A stretch of 64,000 nt of DNA, from positions 62,001 to 126,000 of the forward strand of contig NZ_CP132381.1 of the NCBI RefSeq assembly GCF_030758615.1, written 5' to 3'. This stretch comes from Gilliamella apis. GTDB taxonomy: Bacteria; Pseudomonadota; Gammaproteobacteria; Enterobacterales; Orbaceae. Of this stretch, positions 1 to 10,310 are shown one piece after another (the stretch's first letter is position 1; each line of letters opens with the position of its first letter). The position numbers and the translations under genes are program-made. The notes beneath the pieces are model-generated. The model worked only from the letters and a program-made list of their open reading frames with translations. It was not told the DNA's origin and ran no database searches.

Positions 1-522
1 AACGGTATGTCCGGATTACATCATAGACAACCAGGAGTTGTTGGTGCAGCATTAAGTATCGATAACTGTCAAACCGAAATTATCGCCGATGGACATCATG
101 TTCATCCAGCTGCGATTAACATCGCCCATAAATGTTGTGGAAAAAATCTGTTACTAATTACTGATGCGATGCAAGCAACGGGAATGCCAAATGGCGATTA
201 TTATCTAGGTAAATTACAAGTACATATGCAAGATGGTGTTGTTCGGACTAACAATGGTGGTTTAGCTGGTAGCACATTGACCCTTGAGAATGCGGTAACT
301 AATTTTGCTGATTATACTAATATGCCTTTCGAACAAGCTTGGTTGCATGGTAGTTATTATCCAGCTAAAGCATTAGGAATTGACGATATTTTAGGTAGTA
401 TTGCACCGAACAAATTAGCCAATTTAGTATTATTAAATGATGATAATCAAATTGTTGCAACCATTATAAACGGTAATGTTGTTTATCAAACATCAGCTGA
501 TCTTAGCAATATTTTGATTTAA
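1..522 (+). CDS. nagA: N-acetylglucosamine-6-phosphate deacetylase, C-terminal part (start lies left of window)
   Basis: The reading frame is open from base 1, so this is the C-terminal 173 residues of a protein normally near 380 residues. NagA removes the acetyl group from GlcNAc-6-phosphate in the cytoplasm, giving glucosamine-6-phosphate for NagB. Visible family motifs are ADGHHVHP (metal/substrate histidines), LLITDAM (catalytic aspartate) and GGLAGSTLT, followed by the C-terminal strand region (LGSIAPNKLANLVLL). An ATG at base 7 lies inside the conserved core and is not the start. Neighbouring nag genes, if any, are outside the window. An AgaA-type paralogue is possible because only half the protein is visible. 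Confidence 0.85.
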   Translation, partial: NGMSGLHHRQPGVVGAALSIDNCQTEIIADGHHVHPAAINIAHKCCGKNLLLITDAMQATGMPNGDYYLGKLQVHMQDGVVRTNNGGLAGSTLTLENAVTNFADYTNMPFEQAWLHGSYYPAKALGIDDILGSIAPNKLANLVLLNDDNQIVATIINGNVVYQTSADLSNILI

Positions 523-750
523 AAATCTATACACTTTTTTAACAAAATTAAGAGGCATAAAGGTTAATCGTGTAGACGTTTATATGTCTATTAAATCTAT
601 TTTCTTTCCTCTTATTATATTAGGATCGATAAGTAATATAGAGTAAAAATATACTATTTAATTGAAGTAATTATTGGTGTTTACCTCCTACTTATCACAA
701 GCAATATCATGGTGATCTTATCTCCTCGAACGTTACTTAAGAGGTTATTT

Positions 751-2004
751 ATGCGAAAATTAAAATTAATATTAGGCCTATCTTTTGCTTTATCTTTCTC
801 AACACAAGCATTAGAAACAATAGATAATTATACATTAGAACAAGTGGTGGTTTTCAGCCGTCATGGATTGCGAGCTCCATTAGCTAGCCCAAATAGTACT
901 TTAGGTAAAGTAACTCCTAATCAATGGCCACAATGGGATACACCTGCTAGTTATTTAACTACCCGAGGTGGAGTATTAGAAAGTTATTTTGGACATTATT
1001 TTAGTGAATGGTTAGTTGATAATAAATTATTAAGCGAAAATACATGTCCAACAGAAAAAGAAGTATATATTTATACTAATAGCTTACAACGAACTATCGC
1101 AACTGGTCAGTACTTTGCGGTTGGCGCTTTTCCTGGTTGCATTGTTCCAATTGTTCATAAAGAAAAATTAGGGACTATGGATCCTACATTCTTTCCTGTA
1201 ATTAAAGATGATAGCCCAACATTTAAAGAGTCTGCCATTGCATCAATCAATCAAATTGCTGATGCAAATGGTATTGAAGGATTAAATAAAAAATTGGATA
1301 ACGCCTATAATGACATGTCCAAAATAATCAATTATGCAAATTCGGCAAATTGTCTAAATGATAAACAATGTGATTTTACTGCGTTACCAACCAAACTCAT
1401 TATTGAAAAAGGCAAAGAACCCGGTATAACAGGCCCGCTTCGTACTGGAACATCAATTGCGGATGCCTTTATATTACAATATTACGAAGGGGCACCATTA
1501 ACAGATATAGCCTGGGGTAAAATAAAGAATAACGAGCAGTTTGAGAAATTAGTCGCTATCAAAGAAAATTATAATACCGTATTATTTGGTTCGCCTGTTG
1601 TAGCCAAACAAATCGCAGCCAATTTAGTTAATTATATCAATCAAACATTTTCAGAAAAAAACAACAAAAGCAAATTTACGTTTTTAGTCGGCCATGACTC
1701 AAATGTTGCATCACTATTTTCCGCCATAAAAATTAAGTCGTATACACTGGCAAATCAATTTGAAACTACGCCAATTGGTGGAAAAGTTGTATTTCAAAAA
1801 TGGCGCGATAACAAGACTGGTGAAGCATTAATGAAAATTGAATATTTTTATCAGTCAACCGATCAAATTCGTAATTTGACCCAATTAAATAGGAAAACTC
1901 CTCCGCAAAAAATTGTATTAGAAATGGAAAATTGTCCAATTAATAAAGATGGTTTTTGTTCATTTTCTGCATTTAAAAAAATCATGAATGATGTTACTAA
2001 ATAA
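751..2004 (+). CDS. agp: Periplasmic glucose-1-phosphatase (histidine acid phosphatase)
   Basis: 417 residues, close to E. coli Agp along its whole length. Agp is a periplasmic histidine acid phosphatase that releases phosphate from glucose-1-phosphate. The phospho-acceptor motif SRHGLRAP is at residues 36-43 and the proton-donor motif VGHDSN is near residue 313. E. coli Agp has Asn where this protein has Gly in RHGLRAP, so this copy is slightly more phytase/AppA-like. Residues 1-21 form a signal peptide ending near TQA-L. I chose ATG 751 because AAGAGG precedes it and the signal peptide starts there; an upstream in-frame start at 709 adds an unlikely leader. No operon partner is apparent. 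Confidence 0.9.
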   Translation: MRKLKLILGLSFALSFSTQALETIDNYTLEQVVVFSRHGLRAPLASPNSTLGKVTPNQWPQWDTPASYLTTRGGVLESYFGHYFSEWLVDNKLLSENTCPTEKEVYIYTNSLQRTIATGQYFAVGAFPGCIVPIVHKEKLGTMDPTFFPVIKDDSPTFKESAIASINQIADANGIEGLNKKLDNAYNDMSKIINYANSANCLNDKQCDFTALPTKLIIEKGKEPGITGPLRTGTSIADAFILQYYEGAPLTDIAWGKIKNNEQFEKLVAIKENYNTVLFGSPVVAKQIAANLVNYINQTFSEKNNKSKFTFLVGHDSNVASLFSAIKIKSYTLANQFETTPIGGKVVFQKWRDNKTGEALMKIEYFYQSTDQIRNLTQLNRKTPPQKIVLEMENCPINKDGFCSFSAFKKIMNDVTK

Positions 2005-2015
2005 TGCTTGATATA

Positions 2016-2060
2016 TTGATTGTATGCTTAGTTTTAATAAAAATTTAGGCATACAATCAA
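2016..2060 (+). terminator. Hairpin after agp (possible terminator)
   Basis: TTGATTGTATGC and GCATACAATCAA form a perfect 12-bp stem with a 21-nt AT-rich loop, 12 bases after the agp stop. No clean U-tract follows, so termination is plausible but not certain. The rest of the gap to gntK (2061-2448) holds the CRP-like and GntR-like sites listed below and otherwise nothing I recognise. Confidence 0.5.
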
Positions 2061-2352
2061 AAAGTTATTATTTAATCGTTACATTAGTAATTTATATTTA
2101 AATAATGACTTATCTAAGTCTACACACTATCTAAAAAGTTTACCACAACATTAATAACTAATTTAATCAACATGGATGTAACATTTTGATTATAAAAATT
2201 ATTTTCAAATCGTTAACTAGCAACTAGTTTCATATCTACAAGCCCCAGTACATTCACTTTAACTTGGTTGCCAAAAATGGCTATAAATAATAGCGAAAAC
2301 AACAAAACAAAGAAAAATAGCTACATGAATATTTTTTGATCGCAAATAAAAA

Positions 2353-2368
2353 TATGATCTAGGTCACA
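2353..2368 (+). promoter_or_regulatory. CRP-like binding site upstream of gntK-edd
   Basis: TATGA-N6-TCACA differs at one position from the core TGTGA-N6-TCACA. It lies 81 bases before the gntK ATG. Gluconate genes are CRP-activated in E. coli, so the position makes functional sense. A possible -10 element (TATAGT, 2400-2405) lies downstream, with no good -35, as expected for an activator-dependent promoter. Confidence 0.55.
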
Positions 2369-2411
2369 AAAGAAACTTTTTTATATTGCAATAAAAGATT
2401 ATAGTGACAAA

Positions 2412-2427
2412 ATGTTACCCGTAACAG
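2412..2427 (+). promoter_or_regulatory. GntR-type gluconate operator
   Basis: ATGTTA-CCCG-TAACAG contains perfect inverted arms TGTTAC/GTAACA and matches the E. coli GntR operator pattern ATGTTA-N4-TAACAT at 11 of 12 arm positions. It lies at the predicted transcription start, 21 bases before gntK, where a repressor would block initiation. The gntR gene itself is not in the window. Confidence 0.75.
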
Positions 2428-2448
2428 AATGGTTTAGAGAATCAGCTA

Positions 2449-2979
2449 ATGACCGAAAAAAAGAAAAATATTTTCATTTTTATGGGAGTATCTGGGAGTG
2501 GTAAATCAGTTGTTGCTAAACAAATTGCCGATAACCTAAATGCGGCTTTTTTAGATGGCGACTTTCTACATCCCAAAGCCAATATATTAAAAATGCGTAG
2601 TGGTATTCCGCTAAATGATGAAGATAGGCTGCCGTGGCTAAATCTAATTAGTAACGCCGCATTTGCGATGAGTAACGTCAATGATGTTTCGATCATAATT
2701 TGTTCCGCATTAAAACAACAATATCGAGATATTATTCGTGGCGAAAATGAAAATATTCACTTTATTTACCTAAAAGGAAGTTTTGCGGTTATTGAACAGC
2801 GTCTAGCTGAACGTAAAGGACATTACCAAAAATCTGGCATGTTACAGTCACAATTTGACACCTTAGAAGAACCTACTGCCGATGAAAAAGATGTCTATGC
2901 CATCAATATTGAACAATCGCTAATTGATGTTATTAATGAAACTACGCAGGTTATTAATTCAATATGTAATTGTGAATAA
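2449..2979 (+). CDS. gntK: Gluconokinase
   Basis: 176 residues, the normal size of the thermoresistant gluconokinase family (E. coli GntK 175). It phosphorylates D-gluconate with ATP to 6-phosphogluconate in the cytoplasm. The P-loop is GVSGSGKS at residues 13-20, followed by the family segments LDGDFLHP and [10 protein letters not shown]. It is the first gene behind the GntR-like and CRP-like sites, and edd follows after 40 bases, so the two probably share a transcript that feeds gluconate into the Entner-Doudoroff pathway. No gluconate permease gene is adjacent. Confidence 0.95.
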   Translation: MTEKKKNIFIFMGVSGSGKSVVAKQIADNLNAAFLDGDFLHPKANILKMRSGIPLNDEDRLPWLNLISNAAFAMSNVNDVSIIICSALKQQYRDIIRGENENIHFIYLKGSFAVIEQRLAERKGHYQKSGMLQSQFDTLEEPTADEKDVYAINIEQSLIDVINETTQVINSICNCE

Positions 2980-3019
2980 ATTTATAACAATAAAAAATAA
3001 AAAGATCGGAGAGGTTAAT

Positions 3020-4825
3020 GTGAATTCCACTATTTTAGCTGTAACGCAGCGAATTATTAATCGTTCTAAAGCATCACGTGAGGCTTATTTACAAAAAATA
3101 GAACACGCTATGTTAAAAAAAGTCACTCGTGCAAGTTTACCTTGTAGCAACTTAGCACATGGCTTTGCTGCTTGTTGCTTAGATGATAAAAATGATCTTA
3201 AAAATATACTAAAAAGTAATATCGGCATTATCAGTTCTTATAATGACATGTTATCTGCACATAAACCTTATGAATCTTACCCCGAACAAATTCGCAAAGT
3301 ATTACATGAAATAGGTGCTGTTGGTCAAATGGCAGGTGGCGTACCCGCCATGTGTGATGGAGTAACACAAGGTGAACCAGGGATGGAAATTTCCCTCATG
3401 AGCCGAGATGTCATTGCAATGTCAGTTGCTGTTGGCTTGTCGCATAATATGTTTGATGGTGCTCTTTATCTTGGCGTTTGCGATAAAATTTTACCAGGGT
3501 TATTTATTGGCGCTCTATCTTTTGGGCATTTACCGGCTATCTTTGTCCCTTCAGGACCAATGCCTTCAGGCCTATCGAATAAAGAAAAAGTCCGTATTCG
3601 CCAACTTTATTCAGAAGGAAAAGCATCACGTGAAGATCTATTAGAATCTGAATCTGCATCATACCATTCTAGCGGAACCTGTACTTTCTATGGTACCGCG
3701 AATAGTAACCAAATGGTCATCGAATTAATGGGTTTACATTTACCTGGCGCAGCCTTTGTACATCCAGAAACAGCATTACGTTACGAATTAACAAATGCAG
3801 CAGCAAAACAGATTACGCGCTTAACAAACCAATCAGGTAATTATATGCCTGTCGGTAAAATGGTTGATGAAAAAGTCATTGTTAATGGCTTAGTTGCTCT
3901 ATTAGCAACAGGTGGGTCAACCAACTTAACCATGCACATTGTTGCTATGGCTAAAGCTGCTGGTATTATTATTAATTGGGATGATATTTCTGATTTATCA
4001 ACTGTTGTACCTCTACTTAGTCGAATATACCCGAATGGGCCAGCTGATATCAATTATTTCCAAGCGGCTGGTGGAACGTCATTACTAGTAAGAGAATTAT
4101 TAGCTGGAGGCTTATTACATGAAGATGTTGAAACAGTTGTGGGGCGTGGATTAAGCCGTTATACCAAAGAACCAATTTTAGAAAATGGCAAACTCATCTT
4201 CCGTGAAGGCCCAACCAAATCTTTAGATGAAAATGTGATTGCTTCAATTAAAAAACCTTTCAATTCCCATGGTGGACTAAAGGTCATGTCGGGCAATTTA
4301 GGTCGAGCCATAATGAAAACGTCTGCTGTTACTGCTGAGCATCAAATTATTGAAGCACCTGCAGTAGTTTTTAACAGTCAATATGATTTAGATGCAGAGT
4401 ATAAAGCTGGCAATCTCAATAAAGATTGTGTTGTAGTTGTACGTTATCAAGGTCCAAAAGCAATCGGTATGCCGGAACTGCATAAATTAATAACACCATT
4501 GGGTGTGTTACAAGATCGCGGTTATAAAGTTGCCTTATTAACTGATGGTCGCTTATCTGGCGCCTCAGGTAAAGTACCAGCTGCAATTCATGTCACCCCT
4601 GAAGCTTATGCTGGAGGATTATTGAGCAAAGTACAACAAGGTGACATGATTCGAGTCAACGGTCAAACTGGCGAAATCACATTATTGGTCGACGAAGCTG
4701 AACTAGCAATGCGACAAGCAGAACCAATCGATCTAACTGATTCACATCAAGGCTTTGGTCGAGAACTTTATTCGGTTATTCGAGAGAATCTTACTTCAGC
4801 GGAAGAAGGGGCCGTTAGCTTTTAA
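3020..4825 (+). CDS. edd: Phosphogluconate dehydratase
   Basis: 601 residues (E. coli Edd 603). It dehydrates 6-phosphogluconate to KDPG, the first committed Entner-Doudoroff step, and belongs to the IlvD/Edd [4Fe-4S] dehydratases. Strong landmarks are [44 protein letters not shown] and [12 protein letters not shown] chose GTG 3020 because GGAGAGG lies five bases upstream and homology begins there; longer in-frame starts run back into gntK. The usual partner eda (KDPG aldolase) does not follow: a terminator hairpin and the convergent poxB come next, so eda must be elsewhere if the pathway is complete. Confidence 0.96.
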   Translation: MNSTILAVTQRIINRSKASREAYLQKIEHAMLKKVTRASLPCSNLAHGFAACCLDDKNDLKNILKSNIGIISSYNDMLSAHKPYESYPEQIRKVLHEIGAVGQMAGGVPAMCDGVTQGEPGMEISLMSRDVIAMSVAVGLSHNMFDGALYLGVCDKILPGLFIGALSFGHLPAIFVPSGPMPSGLSNKEKVRIRQLYSEGKASREDLLESESASYHSSGTCTFYGTANSNQMVIELMGLHLPGAAFVHPETALRYELTNAAAKQITRLTNQSGNYMPVGKMVDEKVIVNGLVALLATGGSTNLTMHIVAMAKAAGIIINWDDISDLSTVVPLLSRIYPNGPADINYFQAAGGTSLLVRELLAGGLLHEDVETVVGRGLSRYTKEPILENGKLIFREGPTKSLDENVIASIKKPFNSHGGLKVMSGNLGRAIMKTSAVTAEHQIIEAPAVVFNSQYDLDAEYKAGNLNKDCVVVVRYQGPKAIGMPELHKLITPLGVLQDRGYKVALLTDGRLSGASGKVPAAIHVTPEAYAGGLLSKVQQGDMIRVNGQTGEITLLVDEAELAMRQAEPIDLTDSHQGFGRELYSVIRENLTSAEEGAVSF

Positions 4826-4832
4826 TTCAACT

Positions 4833-4857
4833 TATCTGCCGCCATATGCGGCAGATA
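4833..4857. terminator. Terminator hairpin between convergent edd and poxB
   Basis: TATCTGCCGC and GCGGCAGATA form a 10-bp perfect stem around a CATAT loop, eight bases after the edd stop. It lies between convergent genes and may serve both, although neither side has a long U-tract. Confidence 0.7.
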
Positions 4858-4930
4858 TCGTTAAAGTTAGGCTAAAAAACCCCTTTCCTCAAAATTTTTT
4901 AAGATAATACTTAACTGTTAACTTAATGAT

Positions 4931-6655
4931 TTATTTTTTAACAAAATTATCAATTAACAAATTAACCACATCTTTCATTTTGCCATGCAATGATGCTTTT
5001 ACACTATAAAGCGCCATTCCCATCACTTGTGAACTATGTATTTCTGGCGGCATAACTAGTTCATACTCACTTGTTTTTACATCTAATAAAGCTGGACCTG
5101 GATGAGCTAAGAATGATTGCACAGCCACTTCAAGCAAATCGGAATTATCAACTCTAATTGAATACAGACCCATTGCATTGGCAACTTTTGCAAAGTCAGG
5201 ATTTTTTAAATCAGTATAGTGATCGACAAGCCCTTCCGATTTTTGCTCTAATTCAACAAAATTAAGTGAACTATTATTTAGCACGATAACTTTGATGGGT
5301 AGATTCTCCTGAATTGTGGTCAATAAATCTCCCAAAAGCATACTAATACCACCATCCCCTGATAAGGTAATAACTTGACGATTAGGAAAGGCCTTTTGCA
5401 CACCCAATGCTTGTGGCATCGCATTGGCCATAGTGCCGTGTTTTAGACTAATAACAGTTCGTCTTTTACCATTGGTTGAAAAATGGCGGCATGCCCAAAC
5501 CATCGCCGAACCAACATCAGCACACAGTACTGCATCATCATTAGCATACTTATCAATCAATTCGGTTAAATATTGTGGATGAATGACGGTTTTTGATGGT
5601 ATCGCTTTTTTATTTAATTTATCGATTGCTTTAGTGTGTAACTCACGGCATTTATCTAAAAATGTCGTATCTGTTTTTTCATCAATTAGAGGTAATAAGT
5701 CTGCTAAGGTTGGTTTGCTAGCCCCGACTACACCAACCTCAACACTATGACGGTGACCAAGATGAGTAGCATCAATATCGACCTGAATAATTATTGCATT
5801 ATCTGGATAAAACTGAGACCATGCAAAATCAACACCCAACATTAAAAGCACATCACACTCTTTAATAGCCGTGGTACCTGATTCCATACCAAACATCCCC
5901 GTCATACCAACATTATAAGGATTATCATATTCAACAAAATCTTTAGCTCTTGATGTATGGACTATCGGTGATTTTAATTTATTGGCTAGAGCAACTAACT
6001 CATCATGAGCATCTGACACTCCATACCCAGCAAAAATTGTCACTCTACTATTTTTATTTAAAATTTCAGAAATTTTAGCCAATTCATCATCAGATGGACG
6101 AATTATTGGTTTGGGATGATAGATTTTGTGTCCACTGTTATCCTCAACTTTGGTTAAACTAATATTGTAAGGAATAACTAAAACAGCAACCCCACGCTGA
6201 TTAATCGCAGCTTGAACCGCAGCAGTTGTAATTCGTCTTGCTTGGGTTGGGTCAGTAATTTGCTGACAAAAAACAGAACAGTTTTTATAAACTGCCTCAA
6301 AGTCAACTTCTTGCGGAAAGTCCGTTCCCTGTTGAGAAGTAACCAACTGACTAGCCAATAAAATAAGCGGTACTTTATTTCGTTGTGCTTCATAAATACC
6401 ATTAATAAAATGTAAACTTCCCGGTCCACAAGATCCTGCACATGCAGTTATTTGATCGGTCAAATAGGCTTCAGCGCCAGCAGCAAAAGCACCAACTTCT
6501 TCATGACGAACATGTACCCACTCAATATCATCACTTTTTTTAATAGCAGAAGTAATCTGATTTAACGTATCGCCAACAATACCATAACAATGTTTCACAC
6601 CGGCTTGAGCTAAAACATCAACAATAATCTGTGCAACTGATTTTTTTGATGACAT
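4931..6655 (-). CDS. poxB: Pyruvate dehydrogenase (quinone) / pyruvate oxidase
   Basis: 574 residues (E. coli PoxB 572). This peripheral membrane flavoprotein converts pyruvate to acetate and CO2 and passes electrons to ubiquinone. The N-terminal TPP-binding domain has the catalytic glutamate in VRHEEVGAF, and the C-terminal TPP domain has LSGDGGISML followed by VLNNSS. The last residues (VVNLLIDNFVKK) are amphipathic, as expected for the lipid-activated membrane anchor. The start is supported by GAGGAGA eight bases upstream. It is transcribed alone, divergent from the yfbS-like gene. Acetolactate synthase is the nearest alternative family, but length and the C-terminal tail favour PoxB. Confidence 0.95.
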   Translation of the reverse strand: MSSKKSVAQIIVDVLAQAGVKHCYGIVGDTLNQITSAIKKSDDIEWVHVRHEEVGAFAAGAEAYLTDQITACAGSCGPGSLHFINGIYEAQRNKVPLILLASQLVTSQQGTDFPQEVDFEAVYKNCSVFCQQITDPTQARRITTAAVQAAINQRGVAVLVIPYNISLTKVEDNSGHKIYHPKPIIRPSDDELAKISEILNKNSRVTIFAGYGVSDAHDELVALANKLKSPIVHTSRAKDFVEYDNPYNVGMTGMFGMESGTTAIKECDVLLMLGVDFAWSQFYPDNAIIIQVDIDATHLGHRHSVEVGVVGASKPTLADLLPLIDEKTDTTFLDKCRELHTKAIDKLNKKAIPSKTVIHPQYLTELIDKYANDDAVLCADVGSAMVWACRHFSTNGKRRTVISLKHGTMANAMPQALGVQKAFPNRQVITLSGDGGISMLLGDLLTTIQENLPIKVIVLNNSSLNFVELEQKSEGLVDHYTDLKNPDFAKVANAMGLYSIRVDNSDLLEVAVQSFLAHPGPALLDVKTSEYELVMPPEIHSSQVMGMALYSVKASLHGKMKDVVNLLIDNFVKK

Positions 6656-6874
6656 ATGGTCTCCTCAACATGGTTTAGATTTAAACAATTCAAATTGACT
6701 AACTTACATCTAGTTTTATGAATACGAATAGTCGAAAAATAAAACAGCAGAAAATGTTAAAAATGTCATAATGGTAAAGGATTGCCGCAATAATCTTTAT
6801 TTGAAGATATTCCCTATTACAATGAATCAAGGTATTATGTCGAAAATCTACTCAATACTATAGAGCTACTTTTT

Positions 6875-8782
6875 GTGGAACATTTGTCATCTGGACATAG
6901 TTTTGTATCATCAATGTCGGCTTTTTTGCCTAATTATATAATCGAATATTATCCTCTTATTACTGTTTGTTTATTACTTTTTATTGCTATTTTACTGTTT
7001 TCATTCAGTAAATTAAGAATGGATATTATTGCACTTCTCATTATAACTGCAATCACCGTTACCGGTGTCTTAACACCAGCTGAAGCACTTTCAGGATTTA
7101 GCGATCCAAACATTATTTTAATCGCATTACTATTTGTTATTGGAGAAAGCTTAGTAAGAACCGGTATCTCTTACAAAATGAGTGAATACATATTAAAAGC
7201 CGCCGGTCAAAATGATATACGTATTATAACATTTATTATGTTAGGTGTAGCATTATTAGGATCGGTGATGAGCTCAACAGGCGTGGTGGCGATATTTATT
7301 CCTGTAGCGATTAGCATTGCCAATCATACCGGTATACATGTTAAAAAATTAATGATGCCGCTATGTATTGCTGCGCTAATTAGTGGCATGATGACCCTTG
7401 TTGCTACCGCACCAAACCTAGTAGTGAATAGTGAACTGAGTCGAGCAACTTTAACTGAATTTGGTTTCTTTTCTATTACGCCAATAGGTATAGGGGTATT
7501 AATTGTCGGTGTTATTTATTGTGTACTAACTCGCAATTGGTTACTGACAGCCGACCAAATCACACCAACCAATAGTCAACCACAAAGACGCAAAATTACC
7601 GACCTAATTAGAGATTATAGATTAATTGGTCGAGCGCATCGAGCACAAATTCTTGCTGGCTCTCCTTTTGTTGGTCGAACTATTGACGGTTTACATTTAC
7701 GTAGTGAGCACGGGGTAAATGTTATTGGTATCGAGCGTTGGCGAAAGTTTCAAAAAGTCCTCATTCCGGTTAACGGATCTACCGAATTTAGAGAAAACGA
7801 TATTCTTTTGTTGGATATGTCCCATTCCGAAGCTGATTATCGTACATTTTTAACGACCAATAATCTTGAACCGAAAATTCTACGTGGTGAATATTTTTCT
7901 GAACAAGTAAAAGAAGTTGGTATGGCCGAGGTAGCATTACTACCAGAATCATCATTATGTGGTAAAACGCTTAATGAGATAGATTTTAGAAGTAAATATT
8001 TTTTAACCGTGATTGGTATTTGGCGAAATCATGCTCCTGTTGAGACAAATAACTTATTCCAAGAACGCTTAGAAATGAGTGATACGTTATTAGTTTGCGG
8101 TGATTGGGGTTCAATCCAAAAACTTCAAACTCGTACTAGTGATTTTGTAGTGTTAGATTATCCTTCAGATATTGATGATGTTGCCCCCGCTAGCTCGCAA
8201 GCTTATGTAGCACTATTTAATCTAGCCTTGATGATAATTTTAATGGTTACAGGAATTGTTCCAAATGTGGTTGCAGCACTTATTGCCTGCCTATTAATGG
8301 GAGCAACTCGTTGTATCGATATGGCTAATGCCTATAAGTCAATTCATTGGCCAACATTAATTCTTATTATTGGTATGATGCCTTTCGCAGTAGCTTTAAA
8401 TAAAACGGGAGGAATTTCATTAATCTCGGAATGGCTTGAAATTCATTTACGATCGTTTGGTCCTTATATGGTGTTAACCTTTATCTTTTTATTGTGTTCC
8501 ACAGTTGGACTATTTATTTCAAATACCGCAACAGCAATTTTGATTGCACCAATTGCAATTGATTTAGCTATAAAATTTGGCTATTCACCTTATCCATTTG
8601 CTATGACAGTGGCGATTGCAACATCGGCTTCATTTATTACACCTGTTTCATCACCAGTTAAAACAATGGTAGTGGCTCCAGGAGGATATAGCTTTAGTGA
8701 TTTTGTTAAAATTGGCCTACCTTTAACTTTTCTAGTGATGGCCGTTGATATAGCATTAGTGCCAATTTTCTTCCCATTCTAA
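6875..8782 (+). CDS. yfbS: SLC13/DASS-type transporter with internal TrkA-C domains (YfbS-like)
   Basis: About 635 residues from GTG 6875. Hydrophobic N-terminal helices carry SGFSDPNIILIALLFVIGE and MSSTGVVAIFIPV. A soluble middle (roughly residues 240-440) resembles two RCK/TrkA-C ligand-binding domains. A second membrane half carries SNTATAILIAPIAI and TPVSSPVKTMV, typical of the divalent-anion:Na+ symporter superfamily. Architecture and sequence match E. coli YfbS, whose substrate is not established. The start is uncertain because no good ribosome site precedes GTG 6875; ATG 6917 would remove 14 residues. It stands alone between divergent poxB and a small membrane protein. Confidence 0.85.
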   Translation: MEHLSSGHSFVSSMSAFLPNYIIEYYPLITVCLLLFIAILLFSFSKLRMDIIALLIITAITVTGVLTPAEALSGFSDPNIILIALLFVIGESLVRTGISYKMSEYILKAAGQNDIRIITFIMLGVALLGSVMSSTGVVAIFIPVAISIANHTGIHVKKLMMPLCIAALISGMMTLVATAPNLVVNSELSRATLTEFGFFSITPIGIGVLIVGVIYCVLTRNWLLTADQITPTNSQPQRRKITDLIRDYRLIGRAHRAQILAGSPFVGRTIDGLHLRSEHGVNVIGIERWRKFQKVLIPVNGSTEFRENDILLLDMSHSEADYRTFLTTNNLEPKILRGEYFSEQVKEVGMAEVALLPESSLCGKTLNEIDFRSKYFLTVIGIWRNHAPVETNNLFQERLEMSDTLLVCGDWGSIQKLQTRTSDFVVLDYPSDIDDVAPASSQAYVALFNLALMIILMVTGIVPNVVAALIACLLMGATRCIDMANAYKSIHWPTLILIIGMMPFAVALNKTGGISLISEWLEIHLRSFGPYMVLTFIFLLCSTVGLFISNTATAILIAPIAIDLAIKFGYSPYPFAMTVAIATSASFITPVSSPVKTMVVAPGGYSFSDFVKIGLPLTFLVMAVDIALVPIFFPF

Positions 8783-8868
8783 GTAAAAAAATATTTATTA
8801 AACTATATTTTATGGTTACTATAAAGTGTCTGGATGACCAGCTAATTTAAGGAATAAGGTTTTAGAAA

Positions 8869-9210
8869 ATGAGTAATGCTCAACAATTTTTAATGTTTAT
8901 AGGTATAATGTCATGTATTATTTTAATTTTTTGCACATTTATTTATCTATTAATGAAATTATACATGTTCGTAGTAAAATCAACAATAAAGAATAGTAAG
9001 CTGACAGATGAAAGATTAACCAAAATGTACAATAATATGAAGGTTAGCAAGGATAATAAATCAAAGCTTATTATCCTTGCAATTGTCACCGGCATATTTT
9101 GTGGTGGCGTTTTTGGTGGAATTTTTTATTATTTTTTATACAAAAAAATCTTCTCCAACACCTACGAACTTTACAAACAAGGCATGATTGAACGTAACTT
9201 ACCGCTATAA
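8869..9210 (+). CDS. Small two-helix membrane protein of unknown function
   Basis: 113 residues that I do not recognise. Two strongly hydrophobic segments, near residues 8-36 and 67-92, bracket a short lysine-rich soluble stretch, suggesting a hairpin in the inner membrane. The second helix is glycine-rich (TGIFCGGVFGGIFYYFLY). AAGGAATAAGG lies about 10 bases upstream of the ATG. It sits 86 bases after the yfbS-like gene on the same strand, so cotranscription is possible. No catalytic motif is visible. Confidence 0.6.
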   Translation: MSNAQQFLMFIGIMSCIILIFCTFIYLLMKLYMFVVKSTIKNSKLTDERLTKMYNNMKVSKDNKSKLIILAIVTGIFCGGVFGGIFYYFLYKKIFSNTYELYKQGMIERNLPL

Positions 9211-9295
9211 CTCAGTCAATACTTTTATACAATCCAAAAGTGATAGATATTAAAAACTCATTTTTGTGGTTGCAGATTCTTAATTTAATTTAAAG

Positions 9296-9327
9296 TATAA
9301 TATCCATAATATTTTGATTATGGATAT
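9296..9327 (+). promoter_or_regulatory. TATAAT -10 element and perfect inverted repeat before fmt
   Basis: TATAAT at 9296-9301 is followed by ATATCCATAAT (9300-9310), a 6-base spacer ATTTTG, and ATTATGGATAT (9317-9327): 11-bp perfect arms. The right arm contains the only GGA that could act as a ribosome site for ATG 9335 and also covers ATG 9320, so the RNA hairpin would hide the fmt initiation region. It could instead be a DNA operator. Confidence 0.5.
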
Positions 9328-9334
9328 ATTGCAT

Positions 9335-10300
9335 ATGCTACAAGCTACTAAACCCTTAAATATTATTTTTGCAGGCACACCTGATTTTGCTGCCAAACAT
9401 TTGAAAGCTTTAATTGACTCAAACCATAATGTCATCGCCGTCTTCAGTCAACCAGATAGACCCGCAGGTCGAGGAAATAAGTTAACGGCAAGCCCTGTAA
9501 AACAATTAGCAATCGAAAATAATCTTCCCATTTATCAACCAACCACACTCAAAACCGTAGAAAATCAGCACGTCATTGCTAATCTTAATGCCGATATTAT
9601 GATTGTGGTTGCTTATGGATTAATTTTACCTCAAGCAGTACTTGATATGCCAAAACTTGGATGTTTAAATGTCCACGGTTCTTTATTGCCTAAATGGCGA
9701 GGTGCAGCGCCAATTCAGCGTGCATGTTGGGCTGGAGATAGTGAAACAGGTATCACCATTATGCAAATGGATGCCGGACTTGATACTGGTGATATGCTTT
9801 ATAAGTTAGCATGCCCTATTGAACCGTCTGACACCAGTGCAACACTATATGAAAAGTTAGCTAAATTAGGGCCACAAGCATTACTTGAGACACTAACACT
9901 GATTAATCAAGGAAAAATTAAACCAGAAAAGCAACAACAATCACAAGCCACTTATGCAGAAAAATTATCTAAACAAGAGGCTAAATTAGATTGGAATTTA
10001 TCAGCAATACAACTGGAACGATGTGTGCGAGCATTTAACCCTTGGCCAGTTAGTTACTTTGAAGTAAATGGTGAACCTATAAAAGTTTGGCAAGCTCAAG
10101 TTATGACAACTCAACATAATCAACCCGTTGGCACCATTTTACAGGCGGATAAGAAAGGAATTTGTATTGCCACAAGTGATGGATCATTAAACATGACAAT
10201 ATTACAACCAGCAGGTAAAAAACCAATGTCCGCCCAAGACCTACTAAATTCTCGTAAATCTTGGTTTGAAGTGGGTAAAATACTAGGTAGTAATCAATAG
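9335..10300 (+). CDS. fmt: Methionyl-tRNA formyltransferase
   Basis: 321 residues from ATG 9335 (E. coli Fmt 315). It formylates Met-tRNAfMet with 10-formyl-THF for initiation. The N-terminal Rossmann domain has [11 protein letters not shown] and [12 protein letters not shown]. The folate/catalytic region has [26 protein letters not shown] and the catalytic aspartate segment [11 protein letters not shown]. The C-terminal domain ends with [18 protein letters not shown] 9320 and TTG 9314 are in-frame alternatives. The usual neighbours def upstream and rsmB downstream are both absent, and a terminator follows directly, so the gene is transcribed alone. Confidence 0.96.
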   Translation: MLQATKPLNIIFAGTPDFAAKHLKALIDSNHNVIAVFSQPDRPAGRGNKLTASPVKQLAIENNLPIYQPTTLKTVENQHVIANLNADIMIVVAYGLILPQAVLDMPKLGCLNVHGSLLPKWRGAAPIQRACWAGDSETGITIMQMDAGLDTGDMLYKLACPIEPSDTSATLYEKLAKLGPQALLETLTLINQGKIKPEKQQQSQATYAEKLSKQEAKLDWNLSAIQLERCVRAFNPWPVSYFEVNGEPIKVWQAQVMTTQHNQPVGTILQADKKGICIATSDGSLNMTILQPAGKKPMSAQDLLNSRKSWFEVGKILGSNQ

Positions 10301-10310
10301 TCAAAAACAA

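Noticed and set aside
2215..2229. AACTAG-CAA-CTAGTT palindrome resembling a TrpR operator
   Set aside because: TrpR operators need four bases between the two CTAG units; here there are three, and no trp gene is adjacent.
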